This document shows, one piece after another, positions 40,933 through 50,888 of a stretch of DNA of 64,000 nucleotides (positions are counted from its first letter, which is position 1; each line of letters opens with the position of its first letter). The notes under the pieces are model-generated. The model saw only the letters and a program-made list of their open reading frames with translations, made no database searches and was not told the DNA's origin. A program made the position numbers and the translations under genes. Where the stretch lies: positions 1,984,001 to 2,048,000 of the forward strand of contig AP026124.1 in the NCBI GenBank assembly GCA_030295235.1, read 5' to 3'. The stretch is from Fistulifera solaris. Its lineage: Eukaryota > Bacillariophyta > Bacillariophyceae > Naviculales > Stauroneidaceae.

Positions 40933-42377
40933 ATGATTTGCGCTTCATGGATTCTACCGAAGATTTTTGTACGCAACAACGGGTGGATAACACTAATTAG
41001 CAAGGAAGCCTGCGTCGCATGGTGCACTCCTCCGAATGCGCGTTATCGTTATACCTCAACATGGCAAACAACTCCTCGAAAATCCACTTTAGCTCCAGCA
41101 TTAAATGCTTCCGGACATTCATTTAAAGTATTGAAATTATCGTATAATCGAGGAGAAATTGAAACCTTCAATATGACGACAACTCAGCTGCTGAAACAGG
41201 CTTCCATTCTCCCCCGCGATTTATTCACATTGAATATCACCAGTCGACAAGAACGCCGCATGAAAATGCGACCAGAACGATATGTATCGGCTATCGTTCC
41301 GAAAGAATCAGTCGTCTTACTCTCGTTTGGTAGTATTCGCGCCGTCGTGGGTCTCGACCACGTCTTTTCTCTTTGATGCGCACAAACCCATGGTTCAAAG
41401 CTTTGCGCGAGAAGTGGCGGCCTTCTTTCGATCCGGCAATTTACACGGCGAACCGCCGGAACTTGTCTTTTAGAGCAAGTGTTGAACAGTACTGTGGATT
41501 CATTCAATCGTCGATTGCGCTTGTATGAGCCGATCGTCGACTCCTTCCTCGACAAGGTCTCGAACGAAATATATTCGGATACCGGAGTTCATCAGCTCGT
41601 TCCATTGAAGGATTCTTTACAGTCATTCGAAATTCAAGTCAAACAGAGTATTGATTGTTTGACCGGTTTATTGAACCAAGACGACGAAATGCTTGATTTG
41701 CTTTTGACCGAACAAGAAGAGGCTCGTTTTCAAGGCTTGACGGTCGAACATACGCGCCACGAGCATGTGGAATTACTACTCGGTGTATACGCCAGAGAAC
41801 TGGATAACATATCGGCGGAAATTAGCTATGCGTTAGGACGACTTCAATCGAAACAAGAATTTGTGGCCTTGTCACTTGCTGGTTATCGTAACAGGATGAT
41901 CCGCATGAATGTTCACATAGGAATAGCAGGACTGACGTTTGGTTTCGGTACTACTGTAGCTGGTTTCTTTGGCATGAATTTAATGAACGGCCTGGAGACT
42001 TCTCCGATTGCTTTCGATTACGTAATACTGAGTGCTCTGGGGGCGGAGGACTCATTGCAGTGGGCGCATTGAATTATCTGAGCGGATCGGCTATGCAAAA
42101 ACGTGCTTCGAAACGACTGGAAGAAATCGAGACATTGACCAACGCACTCAGTGATTTGGGTGCCATTGACTATTCGATCAAAACGACACTCCGGCAAGGA
42201 CTTTCCGTAGACCGTCAAACGTTCCGTAAGATGTTGGAGAAGGCACGACCCAACAGAGAAGTCACCGAGGCAGAGGTCGATCTAATCTTTAATGTGTTTG
42301 ACCGAGCCGAAGATGGTCACATTGACGAGCACGACGTGCCCTCGAATACCAACTCATTACCATCGAATCTTAACTGA
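40933..42377 (+). CDS. MRS2: MRS2/CorA-type magnesium channel with EF-hand-like tail
   Basis: A mitochondrial (or plastid) Mg2+ channel subunit. The N-terminal ~60 residues are basic and aromatic, fitting a transit sequence. The domain then runs SFGSIRAVVGLDHVFLFDAH, PPELVFLEQVLNSTVDSF, and long coiled helices (SIDCLTGLLNQDDEMLDLLL). The first membrane span ends in the diagnostic GMN (FGTTVAGFFGMNLMNG) and a second span follows. After it come a helical segment and FDRAEDGHIDEHD, a near-canonical EF-hand loop not usual in this family. Three single-base breaks must be bridged: an extra T at 41364-41367, a missing T at 41468-41471 and a missing G at 42039-42043. Each bridge restores family sequence. 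It converges on the DUF2358-type gene 29 bp away. Confidence 0.9.
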
Positions 42378-42405
42378 ACTACGATCTATTGTTTCAGTTT
42401 TGTGA

Positions 42406-43116
42406 TTAGTTCTCTATGCTAGTGTTTGGTATTGTTCCAGGCGGGGTTACGAGTTGCAAAAGAGCTTTCGCAGCAGGAATCTCCCATTCTTCATCATAAA
42501 AGACAACTCGAAATTTTCTATCAACGTCTTTCTGATACCAGAACTTAGTTCGACCAATGACATCAATTCTTGGTTTCCATGGTAGTCGTTGTAGATTGCC
42601 TACCATATTCCATCGTGTTAGCACGTATCCTGCCTTTTTATTGAGTTGAATATCAAAGAGCACCGAGCTGCATTCACCCGGAGGCACCAAAGCGTCGACA
42701 ATCGGTCGCAAGTTTTGAATATTGCGCACAAAAACGTCTGTTCCGGTGAACGACAGTGTCGGATCTGTAAAGGTACATTCGTTATCAAAGGCGGTCAAAT
42801 CGATATCGCCCGTCCATAGATAGTTCTTTCGAGTATAATCCTCGCGAATGCGCTTCAACAACTCTTCCGGTGATCTCGGTGAATCCTTGTTTGGTGTGTC
42901 AGTATTCATGGATGGTTTGTTTCTCGTAAAGGTATTCACCAAGGTCGTCAGTGAAGAGACGACACGTTTTGAGGCAACATTCGAACTATCGTAGCTGGAG
43001 GTGTTCTTTTCTTTTGGAACAAGCTTTTCGTACTTGAAGCGAGTTGAAAAGGCGACAACATCGTTGCTGCCGAGTATGTAGATAGATAAGAATGTTTTTA
43101 ATAGGTATTTTGTCAT
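42406..43116 (-). CDS. DUF2358-like protein, probably plastid-targeted
   Basis: A 236-residue protein. The leader MTKYLLKTFLSIYILGSNDVVAFSTRF is hydrophobic and ends in VVA-F, matching the diatom plastid cleavage motif. After a Ser/Thr/Lys-rich transit-like segment, the domain starts near residue 82: SPEELLKRIREDYTRKNYLW, DIDLTAFDNECTFTDPTLSF, FVRNIQNLRPIVD, then LTRWNMVGNLQRLPWKPRID and KFRVVFYDEEWEIP. This order is that of the NTF2-fold DUF2358 family of plants, algae and cyanobacteria; the biochemical role is not established. It is intact. The upstream gene on the same strand is glutathione synthetase, 167 bp away. Confidence 0.8.
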   Translation of the reverse strand: MTKYLLKTFLSIYILGSNDVVAFSTRFKYEKLVPKEKNTSSYDSSNVASKRVVSSLTTLVNTFTRNKPSMNTDTPNKDSPRSPEELLKRIREDYTRKNYLWTGDIDLTAFDNECTFTDPTLSFTGTDVFVRNIQNLRPIVDALVPPGECSSVLFDIQLNKKAGYVLTRWNMVGNLQRLPWKPRIDVIGRTKFWYQKDVDRKFRVVFYDEEWEIPAAKALLQLVTPPGTIPNTSIEN

Positions 43117-43282
43117 GTTTGATTTGAAAACTATGAAGAGGGTTTGACAAACATGAAAGTTTGCGACGACGAGATGCGACGTTGCATTTCGAATTTTCCT
43201 CCTGACACGTCATCATCGCCACTCCTAATCGAGCAGAGCGATTCAAGAAAACTAGGTGGAAGGCATATTAATTCTGCTAGTT

Positions 43283-44914
43283 TTAGCTCACTAGATAAGG
43301 GCTGGATAGCGTCGCAAAACCAGAAGCGACACCGCCTTCATCCACATTGCTAAACTTGGTGCGCAACAAGAAACCTCCGTATTCATTGTGCACGACGTCT
43401 CCGTCACATGAGGCAACAATCGTCCCAAAGCAGCCCAACTCGGAAATGGAATCTCCAGATCCTTCGATACGACCCGATCGTAACAAAATCGCTTTTTGCT
43501 CGGGAGGGAAGAGACGCTCCATTAAAATATATTCACCCAGCGAATTATCTAATTTCATCTTCTTGTCATTACCCACTTGCACGTTGGCCCTGATCTTCTC
43601 CGCCAAGTTGTCTCCATAGAAATTATAGCCGCCGCCTTCACGCTGCGGTTTCAAAACGTATTTCGCTTGTCCACCTTCCAGCACTTTCTGCAAGGCATCC
43701 AAATCGGCACCTGTGGCGTCCTCACCCAAGCTGTAGAGACCAGCAAAGGCTTTTTCTCATGCGCTGCGCCATATCCGCATCGTCAATGAAACGTTCCAAA
43801 ACACCCGGCCGCGCCAACTCTTGCTGCACTTTCTTCGTTCCAGCCAAATGATAGCCCAAATTGGGTGATTTGGTCGCACGAGACTTTTCCAGCATGGCTC
43901 TCGCTTGCCATTCGACACCATCATAGCCATCGGGATAATCGGTGGGCGCATAGCCGGCGCGATAATACACAATCGCGATCTCTCCTTCAGCAATTGAAAT
44001 CGCACCCGTTTCCTCGTTCACAATCAGTTCCGCACGCAATTGCCGCAAGGATTTGCGGACTACCATTATATTGTAGCGTTCAAAAGATTGAATTCGAGCA
44101 TCCGTTGATCGACCGTGTTGCTCTCACCTTCTTGTACTACAAAAAGCACAATCGCCTGTTTGACACCAAAACGTTCCTGATAGCGTTTCATCGCGACGTT
44201 GAATGCTGCTGGCAAGCATTCCATGGTGGGATTGACGGGGACGGCGTCGTTTTCACTCGATGACGATGATTCGTCTCCGAGTACTGCACGCTTATTCATG
44301 TCCATGAAACTCTGAACGGATCCCGAAAAGCGTTGACACAAGAACAGGTGCAAGGAAGCCACTTTCGAAGATAATCCCGCAAACGATGAAGCGATCGTAT
44401 TAAGTTCGACTTGTTTGATATTGTTTCCTTCGTGCAACATGTAATCGCTGCGATGAATCCCCAGACGATCGGCTTTAACCGCGTGTTGGTTTGGTGTGTC
44501 GACGTAAATCTCTTGATACAACCGTAACAATTGCGCTGTATAAGGATCCGCTTGTGACACCCCTCCGCCGAGTGTCTTTTGTAAGAAGGCGCCATCTCGA
44601 CTGATGCGATCGACGAGAAGATTGAAGGACGGTGCCAACGCTTGGGCTTGCGCAAATGCCACACGCGGATACGCATTGGGTAAGAGCGATATCGGGGCGC
44701 ATTCAAAATACGAGTATTCCGTATTGCCATCCGTTCGTTTCTTTTCGACTTGCACGCCATTCGCGGAAGCATACGCGTTGGCGGCGGATGCGAGGGAATC
44801 GAGGGGCAGATTGAAGTCGGTCATGAGAGCGGTAGTCGGCTGATGGAGCAGAAGTATACCGATGAAAAGAATAAAGTATGACGAAGAAAGAAGTCGGTTG
44901 ATGCGTTGGACCAT
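43283..44914 (-). CDS. GSS: glutathione synthetase (eukaryotic ATP-grasp type)
   Basis: Joins gamma-glutamylcysteine and glycine to make glutathione. Blocks in order: FECAPISLLPNAYPRVAF, RLGIHRSDYMLH, KQVELNTIASSFAGLS, then EGEIAIVYYRAGYAPTDYPD, YHLAGTKKVQQELARPGVLE, the glycine-rich loop LKPQREGGGYNFYG and the ending DEGGVASGFATLSSPYLVS. The start at 44914 gives a hydrophobic leader (YFILFIGILLLHQPTTALM) ahead of the enzyme, suggesting ER entry and perhaps plastid import; a start at the later Met (MTDFNLP) would be cytosolic. Two frame breaks: a missing T equivalent at 44082-44085 and an extra A equivalent at 43751-43755. Confidence 0.94.
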
Positions 44915-45070
44915 ACTATTCTTTCGGGGAGAACAGCTCCAAAGGCTCTTTATCGTTTGGTTTTTGTTTTTTAAATACAATTATCATCAACGTAGAATGA
45001 AGCGGATCGATGTTCTCGGTGGTCCGACGGGCAAATTTCGCGTACTAGTATTTTGGTGGCGACGAATTTA

Positions 45071-45126
45071 CTATACCACCAATAAGTGCAACTGTCTCAA
45101 CGTTACCACGACTGCATTTCAGTCAT
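45071..45126 (-). repeat. dispersed hairpin repeat, copy D
   Basis: On the minus strand: TATGACTG, AAATG, CAGTCGTGG, and later TTGCACTTATTGG and TATAGTA. It is more diverged than B, C and E in the ACACTTT block. Confidence 0.55.
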
Positions 45127-45304
45127 AAATCATTTTTTTTCCGAGCCCGGCTGCGATTTCACCTCCGTTTGTTTGGCTATCTTGGTAATCTACATTCGTC
45201 TTTCATACGATGCCTTAATCGTTAGCAACATTTGCAATACATAGTACACGCATCGATTTCGTCACAGCAACTTCTCGCTCTCAGGTCGTTGTCAACGAAA
45301 TTTT

Positions 45305-45356
45305 CTATAGTTCCAAAGTGTTCGATCCACGTTCTCACGACTGCTGATCAGTCACG
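45305..45356 (-). repeat. dispersed hairpin repeat, copy E
   Basis: On the minus strand: CGTGACTG, ATCAG, CAGTCGTGAG, then CGAACACTTTGG and CTATAGAA. Same orientation as copy D, about 230 bp away. Confidence 0.65.
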
Positions 45357-45458
45357 AGGCACAAAAAAGATCATCATTTCGTTGATATTTGCTCGACTGT
45401 TGCCTATTGCTAGTTTATTGAGTCAAACAAAATTAAAGAATTGAACACTGGTTTGCTT

Positions 45459-45466
45459 TATAAAAG
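45459..45466 (+). promoter_or_regulatory. possible TATA box of the carrier gene
   Basis: TATAAAAG lies 52 bp before the carrier start, a distance that fits a core promoter with a short leader. Confidence 0.4.
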
Positions 45467-45517
45467 CCCGCGTCACTCCTGATCCGTTCGTTCCCTCTTT
45501 CATCCAGAATCATCATT

Positions 45518-46456
45518 ATGTCCGAGGGTTCATCACTCCTCGTCAACGTGCTAGCATCCGGTATGGCCGGCATCATTGCGCGTGTCTTCACGCATCCGCT
45601 AGATACAGCGAAAGCACGGTTACAAGCGGTCTATACCACGCAACAAGAACAACATTACCGAGGAACTGTGGATGTTTTGCGAAAGACATTGCGGACGGAA
45701 GGCATCCAAGGATTCTATCGGGGCTTTGGGGCTGTTCTGGTCGGCGGAACACCGGGAACGGCCATTTATCTGTGCGGCTACGAAGCGGCCAAGAAGGGGC
45801 TGGCGGAACAGTACCGTGGAAACGATTTTGTGATTCATTTTACCGCGGGCATGATCGCAGAGACGTTGGCTTGTATCATTTATGTGCCGGTGGATGTCGT
45901 GAAGGAACGCATGCAAGTTCAGCACAAAACAGGAGGAAAATTGACGTATCGCAATAGTTGGGATGCTTTGCAAAAAATTGCGGCAACGGAGGGCTTGACT
46001 GGGATTTACAAGGGATATGCAGCGACATTGGGATCGTTTGGGCCATTTTCGGCGCTTTACTTTGTCTGTTATGAGCGCTTCAAATACTGGACGCGGTTGC
46101 ATTTGACGCAATCGAACAACAGAGAGCTGCGCGAACTCGAACACATTGAAGTACCATTTCATTGGCTGCTAGTGTGCAGCTCATCAGCTGGTGCCTTGGC
46201 TTCTTGGGTCACGTCGCCTCTCGACATGGTCAAACTGCGTTTGCAAGTGCAAAGAGGAATGGATCATTCGAACCGCAACACCTCTTCTACCTATAATGGC
46301 GTTTGGGATTGTTGGCAAAAGACGTATCGCGCTGGAGGGCTAGCCGGCTTGTGGAGAGGTGCCGGTGCCCGCGTACTGTACACAGTTCCCGCAACGACAA
46401 TTACAATGACGAGTTATGAAACCTGTCAATCCATTATAGCAAAGGCTTTGTCGTGA
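45518..46456 (+). CDS. mitochondrial carrier (SLC25 family)
   Basis: A six-span inner-membrane transporter of 312 residues, the usual size. Three repeats each begin with a family signature: HPLDTAKARLQ, VPVDVVKERMQ and SPLDMVKLRLQ, each followed by a GIQGFYRGFG-type, GLTGIYKGYA-type or GLAGLWRGAG-type segment. There is no presequence, as is normal for carriers. The substrate is uncertain: the GTPGTAIYLCGYEAAK stretch and the overall pattern are nearer to the SAM-carrier/mitoferrin group than to ADP/ATP carriers, but the contact residues do not settle it. It is intact and intronless. Confidence 0.9.
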   Translation: MSEGSSLLVNVLASGMAGIIARVFTHPLDTAKARLQAVYTTQQEQHYRGTVDVLRKTLRTEGIQGFYRGFGAVLVGGTPGTAIYLCGYEAAKKGLAEQYRGNDFVIHFTAGMIAETLACIIYVPVDVVKERMQVQHKTGGKLTYRNSWDALQKIAATEGLTGIYKGYAATLGSFGPFSALYFVCYERFKYWTRLHLTQSNNRELRELEHIEVPFHWLLVCSSSAGALASWVTSPLDMVKLRLQVQRGMDHSNRNTSSTYNGVWDCWQKTYRAGGLAGLWRGAGARVLYTVPATTITMTSYETCQSIIAKALS

Positions 46457-46751
46457 TCATTACACAGCCATCTTCAGATGGCGTACTACGAAGCTTCACC
46501 CACACCGGGGACGTACGCTGGCTCGACGGAGATTGCTGTCATCTTCTATTTTTGACTGGACCTCGCAACAAATGCATAAGCACCACTGCTTTCTTCTGAA
46601 AACCTCTCAATCAAACAATTCTTTTAATTTTGCCCATTAATAGACTGCAGCTGCAGTACGTCATCACCTTAAAGTAGTCATAGACAAGCAGATAGAATAA
46701 GCTTGGTAATTATTGGCTTAATCCTAATTTTAGAAGTCTTACATAATGTTA

Positions 46752-47601
46752 TTATGATGTTGTTGTTGTTGTTGTTGTTGTTGTTGTAGGGGATTCTCGC
46801 ATGGTGATCGACACTCTTCGGTCTGATAGCAAGTTTTCGTGCGAGATACCATGAGAGAAATCGTACCGCGCTGCGCCGGTAAGTATCTGTAGCGTTCGAC
46901 GCTTCAACAAGACCCTCTGTATTGAAACCGCCGTGTTGCGATTCCGGGCAACATTCCGAAACGTCATGACACATTCACCGGCAATCGATAGGTTGGCGAT
47001 CGGCTCCTTTGAGAGGTCCCAATTATCAACATGAAGTTTTAGCCAATGCCCTTTGCCTCTCCTATAATCAATAGCGTTGGCCTCATTCGGGATGCAACCC
47101 ATCATCTGCGGAAGAACGTTTAACTTCGGAAACAAGATACTTTGCACAAAAGTCAGGCAAAGGATTCTCTGCTGCAGTGACTTTCCTCTCTCGTAAATCA
47201 CAGTGTACGCCCCATCTCTTTCCTTCGTGAAGCCCGTAAGAGTTTTTACCGCTCCATGGTAAAAATTCATCCCTCTTGGATGCGCCTTCTCCATCCAATT
47301 GAGCCATAATTTCTTTTGCTTCCTCCTCCGATATAAAATCCTCAAAGAGAAATAGACCGGGAATGGGTTCGCTATAGCGTTGTCCAGGTAAATCATCCTT
47401 TTCAATCGACGACAATCTCTGACTGCTATTATAATTAGAGACGTGGACCAATAGTCGTTGCAAGGGGAATGGAGTGTGGCATGCCGTTTCGAAGTCCCTG
47501 TCACTTACTAAACGGTATTGTGGATTCTTGAAAAGTAGATCTGACGACATATTCACTTGACGAGACGGGTGGAACATTGTGGGGCGCCTTTGTTGATGCA
47601 T
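46752..47601 (-). CDS. AlkB-family dioxygenase paralog, single domain, degenerate zinc finger
   Basis: A 2-oxoglutarate/Fe(II) oxygenase closely related to the first AlkB domain of the gene next to it. The start at 47601 (MHQQRRPTMFHPS) is chosen because it aligns with that neighbour's start. The finger region is kept in outline (FPLQRLLVHVSN) but key Cys are lost (last Cys is Tyr), so zinc binding is unlikely. Catalytic residues remain: HVD of LHVDNWDLSKEP, the FSHGI His and the DRRVSITMRE Arg pair. One extra A equivalent (47120-47122) breaks the frame before VLPQMMGCIPNEANAIDYRR. The product ends in ten Thr encoded by a trinucleotide repeat. It was probably generated by tandem duplication and may still be active. 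Confidence 0.75.
46759..46787. repeat. GTT trinucleotide microsatellite
   Basis: About 9-10 GTT units. On the minus strand they read as ACA (Thr) codons at the very end of the AlkB paralog. Confidence 0.9.
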
Positions 47602-48127
47602 GCTGAATGCTGAGATATTTTTCGACGGCGTATTGGGAGTTGGGAGTTTCCGTGTAGCTTGCTTGATAACCAAATAGAAAGAAATGGCACGACGCGCAAA
47701 TACAGAGGCAATAAAAAACAGAGAAGGTGCTTCAATTCGAAAAGGGCTTCTCATGTTTTTCTTAGGGTCCCGAAACATGATCTGATTGGCTGGTCAAATT
47801 TCAAAATCTCAAAATACTGGTTTTGGCGAGGGTTTGGACAACTTAGAGAAAGATCGTATGTTTTGCATTATGGCTTCTCTATTCTGAGAGGCGTAACTTT
47901 GAAAAAAGAAACTCGCCCACGTCTGACTTGGCAGGCAATTTTGTCGTATTTAATTGCGTGGACAAAAACGCAAACGCTTAACCGCTATAGTCGATGAGAT
48001 CGCGCTGTAACGGCTGAGCCCAGGTACGTTGATTTTCATGGAATGTCTGCAGTCTGCAGTGACCCCATGACGTGTTATGAAATTTGCCCGTCATTCCTAG
48101 CAAGTGATCTGCCCAAAAATAACGTCC
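47602..48127. other. gap between the two AlkB genes
   Basis: About 0.5 kb between tandem minus-strand genes. A plus-strand open frame (47659-47997) has no recognisable feature. Nothing else is seen. Confidence 0.4.
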
Positions 48128-49668
48128 TCATGCAGCATGCCACGGTGTTTCACGCATGGTGATAGACACACGTCGGTCCGAAAGAAGATCACTGTTCTCG
48201 ATCCCATGAGAGAATTCATATCTCGATTTACCAGTCAACACCTGAAGACACCGACGTGGTAAGAGCACTTTCTTCTCGTCAACCTCAAGGTTTCGACCAC
48301 GTGCTTCGTTTCGATACGTCATGATGCAATCGCCGCACAGAGATAAGTTTGCAATGGGCTCTTTGTGTCGCTTTCTATCATCGACGTGTGCTTTCAAGTA
48401 ATCGCCTTTTTCTCTTCGGTAGTCGATTGCGTTTGCATCGTTGGGCACACAGCCGTGCATAGACTCAAGCCGCTTTAGTTTGGGCAAAGGATGCGCTCCA
48501 TAAAAGCTGGCATTTCCGTTTTAGGACACCTAAGAGCTCGACTCCAAAGATCGTAATCCATACCAAAGCGCTTTTCTCGATGGTGACCCGTGTGATGCTC
48601 CGTTTTCCATTTCAAGTTCTGCTCGAAATCAAGTTCTGCCATGATGGCTTCTTCCTCTTCGACGGAAATGAAATCATAGTAGATGTAGAGACCTGGGAGT
48701 GGCTGCACCGATGGTTCAATTCTCTTAGTAGCAGCATTTGCCGCAATATTCTTTTGGTTTTTATCATCATGCAACCACCATTTTGCTTTTGGATCGTCGT
48801 CTATATTGCACTGTGTTGAACTAGTTGGGTTTCTTTCCCTGTCCGTCAAAGGGGATTCGCGCATGGTGACAGACACACGTCGGTCTGATAGCAAGTCTTC
48901 GTGCGCGATAGCATGAGAGAAATCGTATCGTGCTTTACCCGTAAGAATCTGCAGCGTTCGACGTTTCAGCAAGACCCTTTGTACGGATGCAGCTATGTTG
49001 CGATTTGGAGCAACATTCCGAAAGGTCATGACACAATCGCCGGCGATCGATATATTGGCGATGGGCTCTTTCGATAATTGCCTATCATCTACGTGAGCGT
49101 CCAGCCAATGCCCTTTCTGTCTTCTGTAATCGATGGCATTTGCTTCGTTCGGTATGCATCCCATCATTTGCGGTAGATTTTTCAGTTTCGCAACCAGAAT
49201 GTGTTGCACAAAATGGGGTAGCGGATTCTCGGGGGCACTCACTTTTCTGTCTCGTAAATTGCAGTGTACGCCCCACCGTTTTCCATCATGTGTTCCGTTG
49301 AAACTACAAGCCTTCCACGGTAAAAATTCGTGTCGATGCGTATCACTTTCGCCGTCTAACTGAGCCATTATTTCTCGTTCCTCTTCCTCGGTTATGAACT
49401 CTTCAAATAGAAAGAGACCAGGAAGTGGTTCACTGTAATTCTTCAATTGAGTATAAGAATCATAACTCTGTCTCGACCTCTCTCTTTGAATTCCATCGCA
49501 GTTAGATGCGTGGATCTCTAGGCGATGCAAGGGAAATGAACTCTGACAGAGAGGACATCTACCGAAGTTACTCCCATCAACGCGTTTTCGTTTCTTGAGC
49601 AGCAACGACGACTTATTATTTTCTTGACATGACGGTATAAATGATGTTAATCGACTTTGTTTGGGCAT
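48128..49668 (-). CDS. UBZ finger plus two tandem AlkB dioxygenase domains
   Basis: A putative nucleic-acid demethylase of ~513 residues. A C-x2-C-x11-H-x3-C finger (residues 38-57, CPLCQSSFPLHRLEIHASNC) fits a RAD18/UBZ4-type ubiquitin binder. AlkB domain 1 (about 78-275) has SEPLPGLFLFEEFITEEEER, AIDYRRQKGHWLDAHVDD (His192, Asp194), FSHAI (His252) and RRVSVTMR (Arg264, Arg270). Domain 2 (about 322-513) repeats the plan: PLPGLYIYYDFISVEEEE, HVDDRKRHKEP, YEFSHGI and RRVSITMRE. Both keep the Fe(II) and 2-oxoglutarate residues. The N-C-A-I-D-Y-R nucleotide lid resembles ALKBH8- and ALKBH2/3-like proteins; the substrate is unknown. One T equivalent seems missing (48486-48488) between ERILLPKLKRLES, inside domain 2. 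Confidence 0.85.
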
Positions 49669-50291
49669 GTGGGACTAGCAATGAAACGACGACTTTCTCT
49701 TGAATGAAGTTTGATAGCATTGAAAGATTTTGATTTTAAAACTCATGTTATGAAAAACAGCTTGAACAGCAATGCGGCGGCGATACAACGCGGTGATAGT
49801 GATGCGCGTCAATCGAACGGAATTACTAAGGGGGGGGAGGAAATGAGTGCCGCGTTGACTTCTTCTCTGGGTCTCGATGTGGATAAACATTATCTTCAAC
49901 GGATAATCACGTTCAATATTTAAAGGTTTTGCGACTATTTCTTACAAAAAAATATGTGTGTAATAGTACATTCAGCCATCGGCTTGAAGCCAAACATTCA
50001 CAAAGGCTTTTTCGATTTTATTCCGGAGTATTTGCGAAGCCACATGACAATTAACATGCGTCAAACACTCCTCCGAGTGAGTTGTTGATGTTAAACAGAT
50101 TTACATGTAAAGGCTCATTCGTCATTGTCTTCCCGGATCATTGCATGAATTGTTAAGTCCAGAGCCGCGATTTTTGAAGAAGACTAGTAAATTCACGCTT
50201 CTGTGTGCTCCACATCTCACGAAATTCATTCTTCCATGAAACTTTGTTCTCTCGAAATTCGTTAAACATCGAATAAGATTCCGACCTTGAA
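49669..50291. other. intergenic, divergent
   Basis: Between the AlkB gene and the zinc-ribbon gene. A 70-codon plus-strand frame (49711-49923) has no support. No other feature is seen. Confidence 0.4.
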
Positions 50292-50888
50292 ATGTTTCAA
50301 AGCAACATAGAGACCGACAATGCTCGTTATTGCATCACCTGCGGGCAACTGGTTCGACCTGGAGCGATCACGTGCGTCGATTGCGAAAAAATTTTGGACA
50401 TCATCGCCGCCAGTCCGGTTCCTTCTTTTCCCAATATGAATAATCCTGCAGAACCATCGATCGACCTGTGTTGCATGTGCGCAAGCCCTACCCTGCTGGG
50501 TTCGCAGTTTTGTTCGGAATGTGAATGGTCTATGGCAATGGTACTGGAAGACCCCCAATACGCCTATGAGAATACTGCGGTGTCCCCTCCTCAAGCCAAC
50601 GCGCGCGTGGTCACACAAGACACGAGAATGGACAGCACAAAGACTGCCGACGTCGCTGAATCGGACAACGACGAGGAAATTGAAGTTGTCGCTCAATTGA
50701 CGGAAACCGAACTCATGATGCAAAGATACGAAGAAGCCAAACAGAGTGGAGATGTTGTGGAACTGTTAGATGATGACGATAATGGTGGTGCTGACACGTC
50801 GAAGCCGCTGAACAAGGTTACAATCGACACGTATGAAAGCGATGATGAGATTCATTTCATCAAAACGGTATCCAGAACAGTCATTTAG
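50292..50888 (+). CDS. double zinc-ribbon protein with SUMO-interaction-like motifs
   Basis: A 198-residue protein with no named family. Two zinc ribbons are visible: C14-x2-C17...C28-x2-C31 (YCITCGQLVRPGAITCVDC) and C60/61-M-C63...C74-x2-C77 (CCMCASPTLLGSQFCSEC). The C-terminal half is acidic and probably disordered. It contains EEIEVVAQL and DVVELLDDDD, hydrophobic cores next to acidic residues that look like SUMO-interacting motifs. A third such stretch is DDEIHFIKTV. Together these suggest a nuclear adaptor in SUMO or ubiquitin signalling, but no RING is present. It is intact and intronless. Confidence 0.6.
   Translation: MFQSNIETDNARYCITCGQLVRPGAITCVDCEKILDIIAASPVPSFPNMNNPAEPSIDLCCMCASPTLLGSQFCSECEWSMAMVLEDPQYAYENTAVSPPQANARVVTQDTRMDSTKTADVAESDNDEEIEVVAQLTETELMMQRYEEAKQSGDVVELLDDDDNGGADTSKPLNKVTIDTYESDDEIHFIKTVSRTVI

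Larger units (their letters stand above)
44915..45517. other. intergenic, divergent, with paired hairpin repeats
   Basis: Upstream of glutathione synthetase (minus) and the carrier (plus). It holds two minus-strand copies of the dispersed hairpin repeat and a TATA-like box. Confidence 0.5.
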
